DNA of 64,000 nt. Origin: Lactifluus volemus (Eukaryota; Basidiomycota; Agaricomycetes; Russulales; Russulaceae). Each line of letters begins with the position of its first letter. The stretch's first letter is position 1. Location: assembly GCA_022376515.1 (NCBI GenBank), contig WTXI01000099.1:59286-123285 (forward strand). Direction: 5' to 3'. The notes under the pieces were generated by a model, which was not told the origin of the DNA, did no database searches, and worked only from the letters and a program-made list of their open reading frames with translations. The translations under genes were made by a program, and so were the position numbers. Below, piece after piece: positions 8,383-20,727 of the stretch.

Positions 8383-11300
8383 CCTGGTGTCCGAGACCCC
8401 AGCATCGGTTGCACTGTTGGAGGGTAGGTCTGGCTTCGAAGCGCTGGGCAGTCACTTGTTGGCCAAAGAGGGCAGGAGGAGAACGAATGAGGGATGGGAC
8501 GGTTTTACCGTCCGGGTCGACGAGGCTGAGGAGAACGGAGGAGTGGCGGGCGAAGAAGTCAACATCTTTCTTGAGCCAGCGAGGGGCTGCAAGGAAAGTG
8601 ATACCAGAGCAGACAGGGTTGGATTCTAGTTCTCGGCGAATGTCCTGTTCTGAAGGGAGGTTGCCTTCTTCGTCACGGATGGCCGGGACTCCGTTAAGGA
8701 GGACCCGGACGGAGCCTTTTTGAGGGGTGAGGAGGCAAGGTGGGAAGGGGTCTGTGAGAAGTTTTCGGAGGTGGAAGACCGCTTCCATGGGGGGGGAGCC
8801 AGCAAAAGTGAGGACGAAGTTGTGTGAGTTGGGGCCTTGCCAGCGACCGGCAAGGAGAGAGACACCGTCGGAGGGTACCGTGGACTGGCGGATAGCCCTT
8901 TGGAGGTCGCGGGTGATTGTCCCCTGGTCCTGTCTCTTGGGTTCTCCGAGGACAATTGGGGAGGTGCGGATGAGCAAATAGTCAGTGGTGAGGGAAGGAG
9001 GGGTAGCTTTGTTAGGTTGTGCCTTCTGGGTAATAGGCTTGGTGAGGTAAAGATCGATGATGGCAGGGGCCGTGAGGTTGTTGTTGGTCAGCTTTTTGCC
9101 CCATTTGGCGTGGTAGGCAGCTAAGAGTTGGGGGCGGGACATTTTGAGGAGTTCCTCCTTAGTGAGCACAGAAGATGGCGGAGGGGACTGGGATGATGGC
9201 ACGGGAGGGCTGTTCTGACGTACGGTGGACCGTTGATTTGTGGGTTGCTTCCCTTTCCCCTTCCGGCGGCCATGGACAGCGCTGATCCAGGGGCCAGTAG
9301 GGGAAGGAGCCTTGTCTAAGGGCGCGGGCGTCGGTTGGGGGTTAACGGCTGGTTTGGCCGGAGGGACGGGTATCGGTGTGGACGGGGGGTGGACAGAAAG
9401 GAGGGGAGGGAAGGAATGGTCGTCGACGTGGTCGTCAATGCGGGCAACAGGAGGGGGAGAGGGGCCGTCCCAGCCGGTGGGTTGGGGGAGGACTGGCATG
9501 GCGGTCTGTGGGGGGTCGCCATAGTCCATCTCAAAATCGGGGCCAAAGTCAGGGTAGCCCTCCAACATCTCCACTCTGGTGTCAAGGTTCTTCACCTTTG
9601 AAGAGAGCGACGAGAGGTGGGCCAAGATTTCAGCGAGGCCTGGTGAGGACGAAGTTGGAGGGGTGGGGGCAGGGGGGTCTGCGGGGGGAGGGGTCGGAGT
9701 GAGGGGTTGGATGGGTTGGACAGCCGGGGGCTGGCCGGGAGAGGCTGGAGGGATCCCGGACCGGGGAGGAAAAGAGCGGGGGGTTCGTCTGGGGGGCAAA
9801 TCGGGGACGCTTGAGGAGTGCGATTGGGGAGGGGTGGGCAGACTGGGCCCGGGATGGGGGGCGTGCGAGGGGGTCAACGCGATGGGTCTTGCAGGTAGAT
9901 TTAGCAGCAGATTTCGGAGGAGGGGGCAACACCTGGATCGCGGCGATGCGAGCCGCTTCTTTGGCCTCCTGGGCCTCAATACGGAGTTGCTGTTTATAAG
10001 CGAGAAAATCAGCGTCCATTTGTTGATGGAGGGAGGCGCGGTAGGCCTCATATTCCTCAGAGAGTTCGCGTGTTAAGGTTCCAAGTGGGACCTTTGTACA
10101 AAGTGTACGTTCGTTCGTGAAGTCAAGAACTAGACTTGCAAGACGTGCAAGTCAAGATCAAAGGTTCGATAAAGATGAGACTTAGTAAACGACTAAGTCA
10201 AGAGCGTTTCAGAGGTCAAGGGCTTTGGGCTTAGGGATAAGACCAAAGTGTCAAGAAGTCGAAGAGCGTGATGTCAAGAGGGTTCTCTCAGGTCTGATGT
10301 TTCTAGGCAAGCAAGGTTCTAATAGATAGAAGACTTGGATTGCGAAACAAAACTGAGACTTAAGGTCTCTAGGGCAGAAAGTACAGGGTTTATATATGGA
10401 AGGAACGCGGCTATGTACACAGCCATAGGGGCTGTGACCTTCGTACAGCTTTCAGGGTTTGAAACATGTTTCAGGAATCAGCGAGTCATCCTGTGCATGG
10501 GCTGTTGCTTGAGGCTGTACGGTGCTGTGCGAGGCTGTATCGTGAGAGAAATAAGTAAGCGATCTGGAACAAAGCAATCGGCAGTCCATTCACATAAGCA
10601 AAGAGTCAGCAGAAATGAGTCATCAGTCCGAAAATGTATAGTATGAGTTAGCAAACACGTGTTAGTCCATAACATCGCGGGAGGCTTGCGTCTGTAGGCG
10701 GGCAAATTCGTCTTTGTGAAGGGCGGTCACTTGGGCCTGTGCATCGTCGAGAGACTCTTGGGTCAAAGCAGCAATAGTAGTGCGGCGTTCTTCCTCCGCC
10801 AGGGAGGGGATTACACGGTCAGAGATGTGTTGGGCCATATCTCGGACCCAAGTATCGAGTTCAGGGTGGGAAGTGTCAGAGGGGAGGTTAAGGACATGCC
10901 CAATCAAGGCAGCCTTAATTTCCGTGAGTTGATCGGTGACCCAGCGATCGGCCAGCTGGGAGAGATCACGGTGAGCGGCATTAAAGATGGACGTATGAGC
11001 CACCTGAACGTCGTGGCCACAGGACATGAGGGCAGCCTGGAAACGTTGTTCCACTGAGGCCGTCTCGCAATTCTCAAGGCAATGCATGCACAGGGACCAT
11101 TGGGCAGGGTCAGTGCTGAAGGTGGAAAAAAAGGAGTCGATTGCTCGGATCCTGGCAGCGGTAGTGGCCACTGAGGATTCAAGTTCAGGGGAGGGGTGGG
11201 GGAGGGGGTGAGCGTCTCGGGAGTTGTCAGGGTCGAGGGTCATGCAAGAACGGCGCATGCCCCCATGAATCTGGAGGATGACAGTGGCTGCGACACGGAA

Positions 11301-11609
11301 CCAAAGCTCCCTCGGGATGGCGGAATCCGGGGAGGAGGAAGGAGTGGTGAAGCCGTGGCTGAAGAACTTGCCAAGGCGTTCGAGAGCCGCCCTGGTGACA
11401 CTGCCGTTGACGGTCGCGTCGAAAAAAGAGGAAGGAGGGGTAGGGAGGAGGTCTATGGTGAAGGAGGGGAGGGAAGTAGCTCCGGTGACTAGGTGCACGT
11501 CTCCGAGGCCGGGGGGGACAGGGATGGGCAGGGAAGGGTGTAGAGGGGTGTAAGGAATAGGGAGAGCGGGGGGTTCCCCAGAGGAAGGAGGTGGGACAAC
11601 GGGGTCCAT
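8383..11609 (-). pseudogene. LINE ORF1 (gag-like, RRM-like domain plus zinc knuckle), broken by two insertions and frameshifts
   Basis: Read from ATG 11609 downwards: a Pro-rich N-terminus, a helical region to about 10665 (ESLDDAQAQVTALHKDEFA), then a 587-bp insert. The coiled-coil-like region resumes (LSEEYEAYRASLHQQ near 10060), with a Pro-rich linker containing at least one frame change near 9650-9700. Next come KEELLKMSRPQLLAAYHAKW and an RRM-like domain (VRVLLNGVPAIRDEEGNLP). The first half of a CCHC knuckle, CNRCWGLGHQ, is cut at 8382/8383 by the Gypsy LTR. This layout matches ORF1 of Tad-like LINEs. The endonuclease/RT ORF2 is not in the window. The gene is dead. Confidence 0.65.
10071..10657 (+). 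mobile_element. LTR-like insert (about 587 bp, TGTTA...AACA) inside LINE ORF1
   Basis: This stretch has no coding signal and splits the helical region of the LINE ORF1. It begins TGTTAAGG and ends GCAAACA. The heptamer CGTGTTA occurs at both borders (10069-10075 and 10658-10664), which could be a target duplication overlapping the ends. A TATA-like TTTATATATGG near 10390 fits an LTR promoter. A solo LTR is the best guess; the exact ends are uncertain. Confidence 0.45.
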
Positions 11610-11753
11610 TGGAGGAGGGGGAAGGAAGGGGAGATGTCGACAAAAACAAACAAGGACGATGATAGCAGAGTCAAGTGGTGAAACGTTGAGGAATGCAGAG
11701 TCAGGTCGCGAGATACCAGGTGGGTTCTGACTAGGGATGGTGGTGGTAAGAGG
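11610..11753 (-). other. Probable 5' leader of the minus-strand LINE
   Basis: A short non-coding stretch between the LINE ORF1 start and the cutC-like gene. It is probably the LINE 5' UTR, because homology to the other cutC copy ends near 11785, at the cutC 3' end. No clear signal is seen in it. Confidence 0.3.
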
Positions 11754-12722
11754 TCAAGGAGCTGCGGACCGATGTTTTGGATGAACCTCCTTCAGCCCAC
11801 ATGCAAGTAAACGGCCCAAGACTTGGCGAATGCTTCCGGGGTTGATGCCTGCACCCGGAAGAATAGTTGGTCCCCCTGTTCTCTGCAACCAAGGAAGCAA
11901 CTCTTCGAGGACAGGTAAAATGGCTAGGACCGATTGGCTTTGTCTGCTTCGGGAAGGGGTCCCACAGTCAGAAGAGAACACTGGAGTGGCGGAAAGATAC
12001 CGACCTAGTTAGGATTCGCGTCACGCCTTGTATCGTGCGTATCTGGTCGAACACTATGGAAGATGTCACCGAGACGGAGTATCTGTGATTGCAATAGTTT
12101 CGACGTACCATCGATTGCAGAAGATGTCATATCGAATACTCTATAAAAACAGACTATGACACTTTCCGAAATGTGATAAACCTTGCATGGGAAGAGCAGC
12201 ATCCGGTTTATCTTGAAAATACAATATTACAACGCACATCCGAGTGCGAGGGACATCAACAGTCCTATCTGGATTAAGGACACCGAATACGACACCTACG
12301 ATGCCGACGCTTTTGAAGAATCCAATGTTTTCCAGCATGACGTCTATCTCTTCGTTTGAGTAGAAGAAGTCTCCGGTGCGGGGCCGGACTGGCCTTTTGA
12401 TCGGTCAGATAAAGAAACTAGAATATCGCTATGTTCGGATATAACCTGTATTAGTAAGGGTGAAGGACTAACCATCGTTGCAGTGATAGATGAGGGACGG
12501 CTTCTGAATCGTCCGGATGAGGCCTGGGGAGGGTCCTCCAACAAGTCCTCCAACGAGATTACCACATATCTCGAGCCTATTTGCCCCACCACGCGCAGCA
12601 CTGGAGAAAAAAAAATAACATCTCGAACGTTTAGGCATCCGGGATGGCGAGCTCAGGATATGAGTGCAAACCTGAGGGCAGAATTGAACCGAATCCACAC
12701 AAACTTCAAGTACTAGTTGCAT
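11754..12722 (-). CDS. CutC-like copper homeostasis protein, copy A, C-terminally truncated
   Basis: CutC family proteins are TIM-barrel cytosolic proteins linked to copper tolerance. Exon 1 is MQLVLEVCVDSVQ. After a GT-AG intron come ARGGANRLEICGNL and PSPGLIRTIQ, matching the family N-terminus. Further segments are VRPRTGDFFYSNEEIDVML, VGVVFGVLNPDRTVDVPRTR, FYRVFDMT, SSDCGTPSRSRQSQ and ILPGAGINPGSIRQVLG. The family normally continues for about 40-50 residues after EVHLS. Here the protein becomes KEVHPKHRSAAP and stops where the LINE begins, so the end was probably lost. Intron borders in the middle are uncertain and the gene may be inactive. It is divergent from NLR copy A. Confidence 0.7.
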
Positions 12723-12755
12723 CGACCGGGCGAAGCCTCCAGAACGTGTTACTTC
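11785..12755. repeat. cutC block, copy A, inverted relative to copy B at 20728-21585
   Basis: The reverse complement aligns to 20728-21585 across the whole cutC-like gene, including introns. The flanking NLR upstream sequence (from about 12759, GGACCACTTTATTGTTATTA) matches copy B (from about 21659) in direct orientation. Only the cutC block is flipped between the two units. Confidence 0.75.
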
Positions 12756-13084
12756 GCTCTCCGGCCATTACTGGACCACTTTATTGTTATTATAAGCCAA
12801 CAATACTACTGTACTCATGTACCCGGAAAGAGAAAACAAGTTTACGCGGCAATTCTCATGGAGTCCCCGACTGCCAGCGTAACAAGCGACAACGGCGGAG
12901 TGAACAGGCGCTAATACTGTACTGCGGCTACTGAAAGCGGCTACAGCACGGCAAACCCTCTTTTCCGTCTCCTCAGCGCTTCGTTGCCTCAACCTCTTCA
13001 CTCGTCTTCTACGAAGAATCGTACTTAGGCCATTTCTCGCACAAGATGATCCATGATTCGTATGCTAAACTTTCTCCACCCCCG

Positions 13085-16000
13085 ATGTCCCTCAATGTTG
13101 ACCTCACTACAGCCCAGATCCTCAGAACTCTGGGACAAGGTGCATCTGTCACTCGCATTTCCATACGATATTTGCTCACATAACTGTTCTTGAACAGCGC
13201 TCAGGTCAGCGAAACACATCCGAGCTTGCTCCAGATCCAGGTCACTGGTACGTATCTTTGTGACGCTGCTCAGATAAGTACTAAATATCTTTTTCCATGT
13301 CAGTCCTCAGGGCGAACAATCTTCCCCGTATCAAGTCCCCCCTGGGGAGAAAACGACAGTTATATGTTACTGTGACCGACGGGTCGAGGACATGGCAGAC
13401 GCGATCTGTGCGGAGTGACGGGCAACGCGTAGAGTGGAACGAGGACATCGAAGCCTTGTGAGAAACCTCACGTTTTCATTTTTACTTACAACTGAGCCTC
13501 TCCCAGTACTATACAACCACTCTCCAGCGTTACAGTCTCTCTATATGCGAAAAGCTCAATACATAGAGACATCCTTATTGGAAGGAAGGAGATCTCCTGT
13601 GAATCCCAGCGTGGTTCGTCTTTTGCTTTGAATTCTTATCCGCCTGGCTGAGCATCCTACATTTAGAACTTGGTATTATTCTGAGCGGTGCTGACGGACA
13701 TGCTGGACGTCAAACTGAGTCGGCCACGCTCTTGACAATCACCGTATCAGCAAACGCCAGTTCTTCGCTTCCTGCAGGAGTTAATACCTCCAACTCCGCA
13801 ACAGCTGATCGAGATAACCCTGCTCTCGATAACGAGACGAAGATGTTAACTGCTGCTCTCAGTCGCGCCGAGGACGCTTTCAATATGATGGAGACATGGA
13901 GCAGTGCTGTTGATGTTATCAAGCGGGTGATGGATGCTGTCAGTGCCATCGCAGCGGTATGCTCATATTATTGCCTATTTATATCTAAGCTGACTTCGTT
14001 CCTCAGTTGCAACCCTATGCAAAGATAGCATGGGGTCTGCTCTCAAAGATTCCCGAGGTGCGTCTTCTTGCTTTGCCGGGCGTACTGAAGGTTCACTGTC
14101 TACTCTCACCTCGGTGGCAGACCTTGCTACAGCAGGTTGAGCGCGACGACAACGTCCGAGCGTTATTCAAAGTGATACGTGATGGATTTGAATTTGCGAA
14201 AGATGCGGATGCTTTGAGGAGTATAAAGCCGGAGTCTAGGCAAGCAAGAATCCTGGAGGAGATGCTGCAGTGCGTCTACGAGATTGGGAAATTTATCGAA
14301 TTGTATGCGAAGCATGTGCGAGTCGGTAGGTCGTATTGACCTCTCTTGTTGGTGATTATAAACATGTAATTGGCAGGCACGCGGACTTTGAAGAATGTCT
14401 TTGGTCAAGTTGACGGGGAAATTGAAGACTTCCGCACGACCCTGATCCGACTGCGAGATGATTTCCTCGCGCTTGCAGCTGTCACCACCGAGGTTGCTGT
14501 GCTTGGGATGCAGCACGATGTGAGCAAAATACAGGGCGCCGTGAACAAAGTACAGGATGGAGTAAGTCAAGTCCAGGTCAATGTGAGTAATATTACACCA
14601 GCCAAGTTCGAGTTTTTTGACTCATCGATTCCACAGCTAATGGCGATGTCAAGCCAAACATCAGAAGCCGGTGCGTAACTCAGGTTCTTATAAGATCGTC
14701 GATCTGACAAGGCGCTCACAGAACTGGGTTTAATAATCAGAGAATTGCCCTATAAGGGAGGCTGGCGACACGGTGATAAGAACCGCTGTCTTCCTGGCAC
14801 ACGCGAAGACTTCTTGGATTATATCATCAAGTGGGTCGAGAATCCAGAATCCAACCGTGGGCTCGTTCTCCTCGGCCAAGCAGGAACAGGAAAGTCATCG
14901 ATTGCACACGAAGTCGCACGTCGATTCGAGAACAAGTGTCTCGGCTCTTACTTTGCCTTTCTCCGAAAGGAACAGTCCAAAGACGAGGCTTACCAGCTCT
15001 TCACGACTCTCGCTTGCGATCTCTCCGATCGCAATCCTGCTTTCAAACTAGCTCTCGGCAGGGTCCTTAAAAATAATTCGTCTCTTTGTGGTACTCGAGA
15101 CTATCGGACACTCTTCGAATCCCTCCTCCTTGAGCCACTCAAGAACATCGAAGTTCGTGACCCAATTCTTATCGTTATCGATGCATTGGATGAAAGTGGT
15201 GACGCAATCGGTAAAAATGGACTACACGTATTTCTCTCTCGACATCTCTTCGAGCTTCCACCGAAATTTCGCATCCTGGTCACGTCAAGGCCGGAGGATG
15301 GCATTGAAGCTGCGTTTGCCGAAGAATCGTCTGTCGACACCCTCTACATGGATGATCCCACACTGTCTGCCAAGACGGAGCAAGACATTTGCCTGTATAT
15401 CGAAAGCGAGCTCCCTCATGGCATTTTCAAAGACCATGGAATGAAACTAGCAAAAGCAGCAGAGGGCTTGTTTCAGTGGGCAGCTGTCGCATGTGGGTTC
15501 ATAAATAGCCCTCCTGCTATGTTTGGGTTTAGCAAGAAAAAGTGTGTTCAGCGCCTGTTAGGACATTCTCGAGATCTCAATGGACAAGATCCGCTGGACA
15601 AGTTATACGAAGAAGTTCTCGAAGGTTACTTCAAACCTCATGAAGCACAGATCTTATTTCGATCGGTGATGGGACAGCTTTTTGCTGCGGTCAAGCCCCT
15701 CTCCCTTCGTTCCTTGATGACCCTGCGACGGTATGCTCCGATCGATGACCCAGAAGATTCGGAACCGGTTCTCGAGATGCTCCGGCACCTCGGTTCGCTT
15801 CTGAGTAACGTGACTTCATTTGATGAAGCACGTCCAATCATTCCTCTCCATACCTCATTCCGCGACTACTTGACGAATATGAAGAGTGTCGCGTTTTATG
15901 TGGACCTTGGAGAAGCCCACCGCCAGTTAGCACATGCCTGCCTTGGGTTGATGCTGGATAATCTTAAGTTCAATATCTGCGAGCTCGAGTCGTCGTATAT

Positions 16001-18691
16001 CGCCAACAGCGATGTGCCAGACCTGGAGTCTCGAATTTCCAAATTCATTCCCGATGCTCTATCATATTCCTGCCTTTTCTGGGACAATCATTTAAAGCAC
16101 TTCGATTTCGAACACGACCTCTTCACGAAACTTCGATCTCTTTTGGAGACAAAGCTTTTGTTTTGGCTGGAGGTGCTTAGCGTCAAGAGCAGCGTGGGAT
16201 TTGCCTCGCGAGGATTGTCATCTCTGATGACATGGTTACGATTTGACCAACAGAAGGTAGGCACATTCTATCTTCGAATGTGACATTTAGTGACTATTGG
16301 ATGAAGTCGCAACAACCTTCCGGAACGGAGGTGGGAAATGTGGTGGCATTAGCGAATGATGCATCCTCTTTTGTGCGTTATTTTGGAATGGCGATAGCAA
16401 GGAGCGCTCCACATATCTATGTCTCTGCTTTACCCTTTGCGCCAGCCTCTTCCCACATCTTCAAGCATTTCATTCACCTATATCCTTACACATTGTCCCT
16501 GGAACGCGGGCAGTTGACTCATTGGCCAGCATTGGAAATGGAGATAACAGGACATGGAGGACCAGTGTACTGTGTTGCGTTCTCGCCGGATGGACAACGT
16601 ATCGCCTCTGGCTCAGGAGATCGTACGATTTGCGTGTGGGATGCCACAACAGGGGATGTTGTAGCGGGCCCGTTTACTGGTCACACCGATCCAGTCACAT
16701 CTGTTGTATTCTCGCCAGACGGGCAGTGCATCGCCTCGGCCTCATTTGATTCCACGATTCGCGTTTGGGATGCCACAACAGGGGAGATCGTAGTGGGCCC
16801 ATTTACTGGACACACTGATTCGGTCTGCTCTGTCGCATTCTCTCCGGACGGCCACTGCATCGCCTCGGCCTCCTATGATCGCACAATTCGTGTATGGAAC
16901 GCCGCAACAGGAGAGGCTGTAGTAGGCCCATTTATTGGACACACCAATTTCGTCAACTCCGTTGTATTCTCACCAGATGGGCAATGCATTGCCTCGGCTT
17001 CGCACGATCGTACAATTCGCATATGGAATGCCGCAACAGGGGAGGTCCTAGCAGGCCCATTTTTTGGACACACCAACTATGTCAATTCTGTTGCATTCTC
17101 ACCGGATGGGCGGCGCGTCGCATCGGCCTCAGACGATTGCACGATTCGCGTGTGGGATGTTGCAACAGGAGAGATCGTGGCGGACCCATTCATTGGACAC
17201 ACCGAAACTGTCGTATCTGTTGCTTTCTCGCCAGACGGGCAGCGTATCGCCTCAGCATCAAAAGATATCACGATTCGCGTATGGGATGCTGCCACAGGAA
17301 AGGTCGTAGCGGGCCCATTTATTAAACACCGGGATTCGGTCGTTTCTGTTGCATTCTCACCAGACGGGCAGCGCGTCGCCTCGGCCTCCGGTGATTCCAA
17401 GATTTGTGTGTGGCATGCTGCAGCAGTGGAGGTTGTAGCAGGCCACTTCACTGGACATACAGATTTGGTCCTTTCTGTTGCATTCTCACCGGATGGACAG
17501 AGGATCGCCTCAGCCTCTTGGGATTGCAAGATTTGCGTTTGGGGTGCCACGACAGGAGAGATTGTAGCGGGCCCGTTTACTGCACACGCTAAACCGGTCT
17601 TTGCTGTTGCGTTCTCGCCAGATGGACGGTGCATCGCATCGGCCTCTAAAGATCGCACGATTTGCGTGTTGAATGCCACAACAGGAGAGGTTGTAGCGGG
17701 CCCATTTACTGGGCACACCAATTTGGTCAGATCTATTGCATTTTCGCCGAACGGACAGCGCATCGCCTCAGCCTCATTCGATTGCACAATTCGTGTGTGG
17801 GATGCCGCAACAGGAGAGGTCGTAGCGGGCCCATTTACTGGGCACACCAATAGGGTTTGTTCTGTTGCATTCTCGCCGAATGGACAGCACATCGCCTCAG
17901 CCTCATTCGATTGCACGATTCGCGTGTGGGACGCTGGAACAGGAGAGGTCGTAGCGGGCCCGTTCATTGGACACACCGATAAAGTGTTCGCTGTTGCTTT
18001 CTCACCAGATGGGCAGCGCATCGCCTCGGCCTCACTCGATTGCACAATTCGCGTGTGGGACGCCACAACGGGAGAGGTTGTAGCGGGCCCGTTTACTGGA
18101 CACACCAATACGATCAGTTCCGTTGCATTCTCGCCAGACGGCCAGCGCATTGCCTCAGCCTCAATGGATGGCACGATTTCTTTATGGGATGCCGCAACAG
18201 GAGAGGTCGTAGCAGGTCCGTTCACTGGACACAGCGACAGAGTCTACTCTGTTGCAATCTCACCAGATGGGCAACATGTCACCTCCGCCTCAGCAAATCA
18301 GACGGTTCGCATGTGGGATGTCGCAATAGGGGAGTGCGAGTTGAAAGCGGGCTCGTCCACTGAACCCACTGAATCGGGTTTGTTTGTTCCATCCTCATCG
18401 GACAGGCAGCCCATCGACTCGGCCTCGCAAACACTTATTATCCGTGTGAAAGGGAGTACAGGCAATATCGAGAAAGTCTATTTTATGGACAGGGTTTTGG
18501 TCAGTAGTGATGGTTGGATGTGCGGGGAAGAGGGGGAGCTTTTATTATGGGTGCCCCAGATTCATCGACCGTATATTCAGAGATCTAACACTGTCTGGAT
18601 CGCAGGCAGACATTATACCCAGCTTGATTTTTCAAACTTTGCTCATGGATCAAATTGGTCTACAGTATATGTTCATAGCTCATCTAAATAG
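13085..18691 (+). CDS. C2-NACHT-WD40 NLR-like protein, copy A, first exon frameshifted
   Basis: This is a fungal STAND/NLR protein, likely a cytosolic sensor. Short exons give a C2-like domain (VLRANNLPRIK, YVTVTDGSRTW, VSLYAKS). A helical region follows (VERDDNVRALFKVIRD, RILEEMLQCVYEIGKF). The NACHT NTPase runs from about 14750: Walker A GQAGTGKSS, Walker B ILIVIDALDES. Then a helical linker, 14 WD40 repeats (16550-18343) and a C-terminal tail (LLLWVPQIHRPYIQ). An intron lies near 16257-16315. Compared with copy B, the first exon lacks 1 nt (GACC-TCAC near 13105), so the ATG at 13085 is out of frame with the C2 exons. Unless another start exists, the full protein is not made. Everything after is open. 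Confidence 0.85.
16550..18343 (+). repeat. Fourteen 43-residue WD40 repeats, NLR copy A
   Basis: Fourteen tandem units of 129 bp, each of the form GHTxxVxSVAFSPDGQ..IASAS.D.TIRVWDA.TGE.VAGPFT. Most units are closely similar at DNA level, which favours unequal exchange and concerted evolution. The first unit starts GHGGPVYC and the last ends GECEL. Confidence 0.9.
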
Positions 18692-20727
18692 ATTTGCAAG
18701 AGTTGCTTCCGGGCTGGGCCTTACTCTGTGTGCAATTTCATAGTCCTGCAATGTTCGACTCATCCATCTCTTCTCCCTTTTTCCACGTGTACCGTGACTA
18801 TGTTCAGCAGCACCGTTCGGGCCATGACTAGCATGATTGCGAATTACTAGTATACCCCCAGTGTCCACGTCCTCCACCGATTCAGATCTTGTTCCACAGA
18901 CGTTCGTACCAGTCTCTCTGAGTCCATCTGCATCCACTCCTTCGGCAGCTTCGCGGCCCCCTTTATTCTCTGGTGCGCTCCTGTCAAAGCATGTTACCTT
19001 CATCTTCGCCGATATTCATTTTTGACATCCTGGATCTGGTCGCGTGCTTCTCTTAGTAAAATTTCATGCTGCGCCACTCCCTCTTCCGATTCCATCCTGA
19101 CGTCTTCCAGGGGCACTGCCTGCTTCGTGGCTCTGGGGGTCCCCTTATCTCTGCTCTATGGTCGGAGGCACGTACGAGGTTATGGTTTCCCTCACCAGCC
19201 GTAAACAGCGCGCGAGTAGCTGCAAATACGTCGGAAGGATCCAACTAGATTTGACATGACATACAAAGTTGGTGCGTGACGTATTCTCGTCATGAGTATG
19301 GTAGCAAGTGATCCCAATGAGAAAGTCTATGGTAGTACTTCTCCTTGAGCATTTAGTATGTGGTGAGGGCAACACAAAATCCCACGGGTTGAGAAGAAAT
19401 GTCGAGTGCCAGACTAAGCCCAAAAAGTCGCTTTGGTTACTTCCAACGCAAACCTAAATTCGCACTGAGAAGTCGCCCAACATAGATGAATCCTCCGACC
19501 GTATCATCGTATGTGACAGGTGGGAAAAATACCAAGTGTAATGGCGATTTGAATTATGCATCCGATGTTAGAACTAACGTGTGTTTGGATGACTGACTCG
19601 CCAATATTTGGTGCTGCGGTCACCTGACGTATTTCATGCCAAGACGCACGGCCGCGACGCGTCAACTCGCTTGGGCTTGAAAAAGATCCACCCAACGCGA
19701 GTAACCAAGAGCCCACAAGTCGCGCAGTACCTGGGGCTAACCTAATCGTAGGTGATAGGGAACGTACGGATTACTCTCTTCGTCATCGGTGAACCTCTAG
19801 AACAGAAGAGAACGTCAAATAATGTGGCTTTGAAAGGAAGTCGTCTCAGCCCATGTGGTGAAGTCGGTATCTGAGACACCTGGTTAGCTAGCATCAGTGT
19901 TTTATATTCCTGGATATGTTCGACTCTAAGGATGTTCAATTTACGTACCACCTCTGACAAAAAAAGAAGTCAACGCCCCATGCAAATAGGATAAGTATGT
20001 ACAGTACCTTTATTGAACCCCGAAAAGCGCTTGCTCCAATCACTACGAGGACGATCCGTACGCCAATCGACGCACTGAAAGAACGACGACTCGGAGAAAA
20101 TACGCGGCGGTATCCAATAGTCACGATATCAATCATGCGGCGTTTAGGGTGTAGAATAAGAATATGCGCACCCTAACGATGACAGTTGCCAAATCGCAAT
20201 GGTCGCGACGAGAATGGGCATTGGACGATGGTAGACTGTCTGTTACGAATGGCCCACATCGTCCAATGGCCATTCTCGTCCGTAGAAAAAGGTAATATCC
20301 TCCCACCAAATAGCAGGCATTTTTGCGGAGGACTGGGGGTCTTGAGAGGGTGAAAACTTGAAGAAGGGGAGATGAATGCCAATAGGATTTGATCAAAAGG
20401 AAGTTGCCACTGAATAAGAGAAAAAAAGAGAAAAGGACAGGGTGGACGGGAACTTGAAATTGGCTTGTTATACCACAGTAGCATACTGTACTGTATTGTC
20501 TTTGGTAGAGTAGATTTTAAGAGCTCGGACAGAACCGAGACTCGGAGCTGGAAATGGGCTGGGCATCAATTATCACGTCATCTTGGTTAACGACACCCAT
20601 CGAGGAACGCCCCCCGAGCTCACCAGCTCATTTGCCATCTGCCATCGGCCTCACCTCTCGTATCACATTTTCATCCGTCTGCCAGTTCCCCCACTGGCAT
20701 TCGGCACTCGCCCTCATTCCCAAATAA
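18692..20727. other. Intergenic stretch between the two NLR units
   Basis: Two kilobases with only short scattered open frames on both strands and no recognisable domain. It contains one strong hairpin (20210-20281). The right end leads into the promoter of cutC copy B. Confidence 0.5.
20210..20281. repeat. Fold-back hairpin
   Basis: ACGAGAATGGGCATTGGACG near 20210 and its inverted copy CCAATGGCCATTCTCGT near 20260-20280 form a stem of about 23 bp with one mismatch and a loop of about 26 nt. No gene is associated. It may be a MITE remnant or chance. Confidence 0.5.

Noticed and set aside
17077..18225. Long antisense open frame (382 codons) across the WD40 repeats of copy A, with a similar one in copy B
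   Set aside because: It is a by-product of the 129-bp repeat: the antisense frame repeats the same word and has no domain.
18680..19003. Minus-strand 107-codon frame after NLR copy A
   Set aside because: No homology-like features, no counterpart after copy B and no intron signals.
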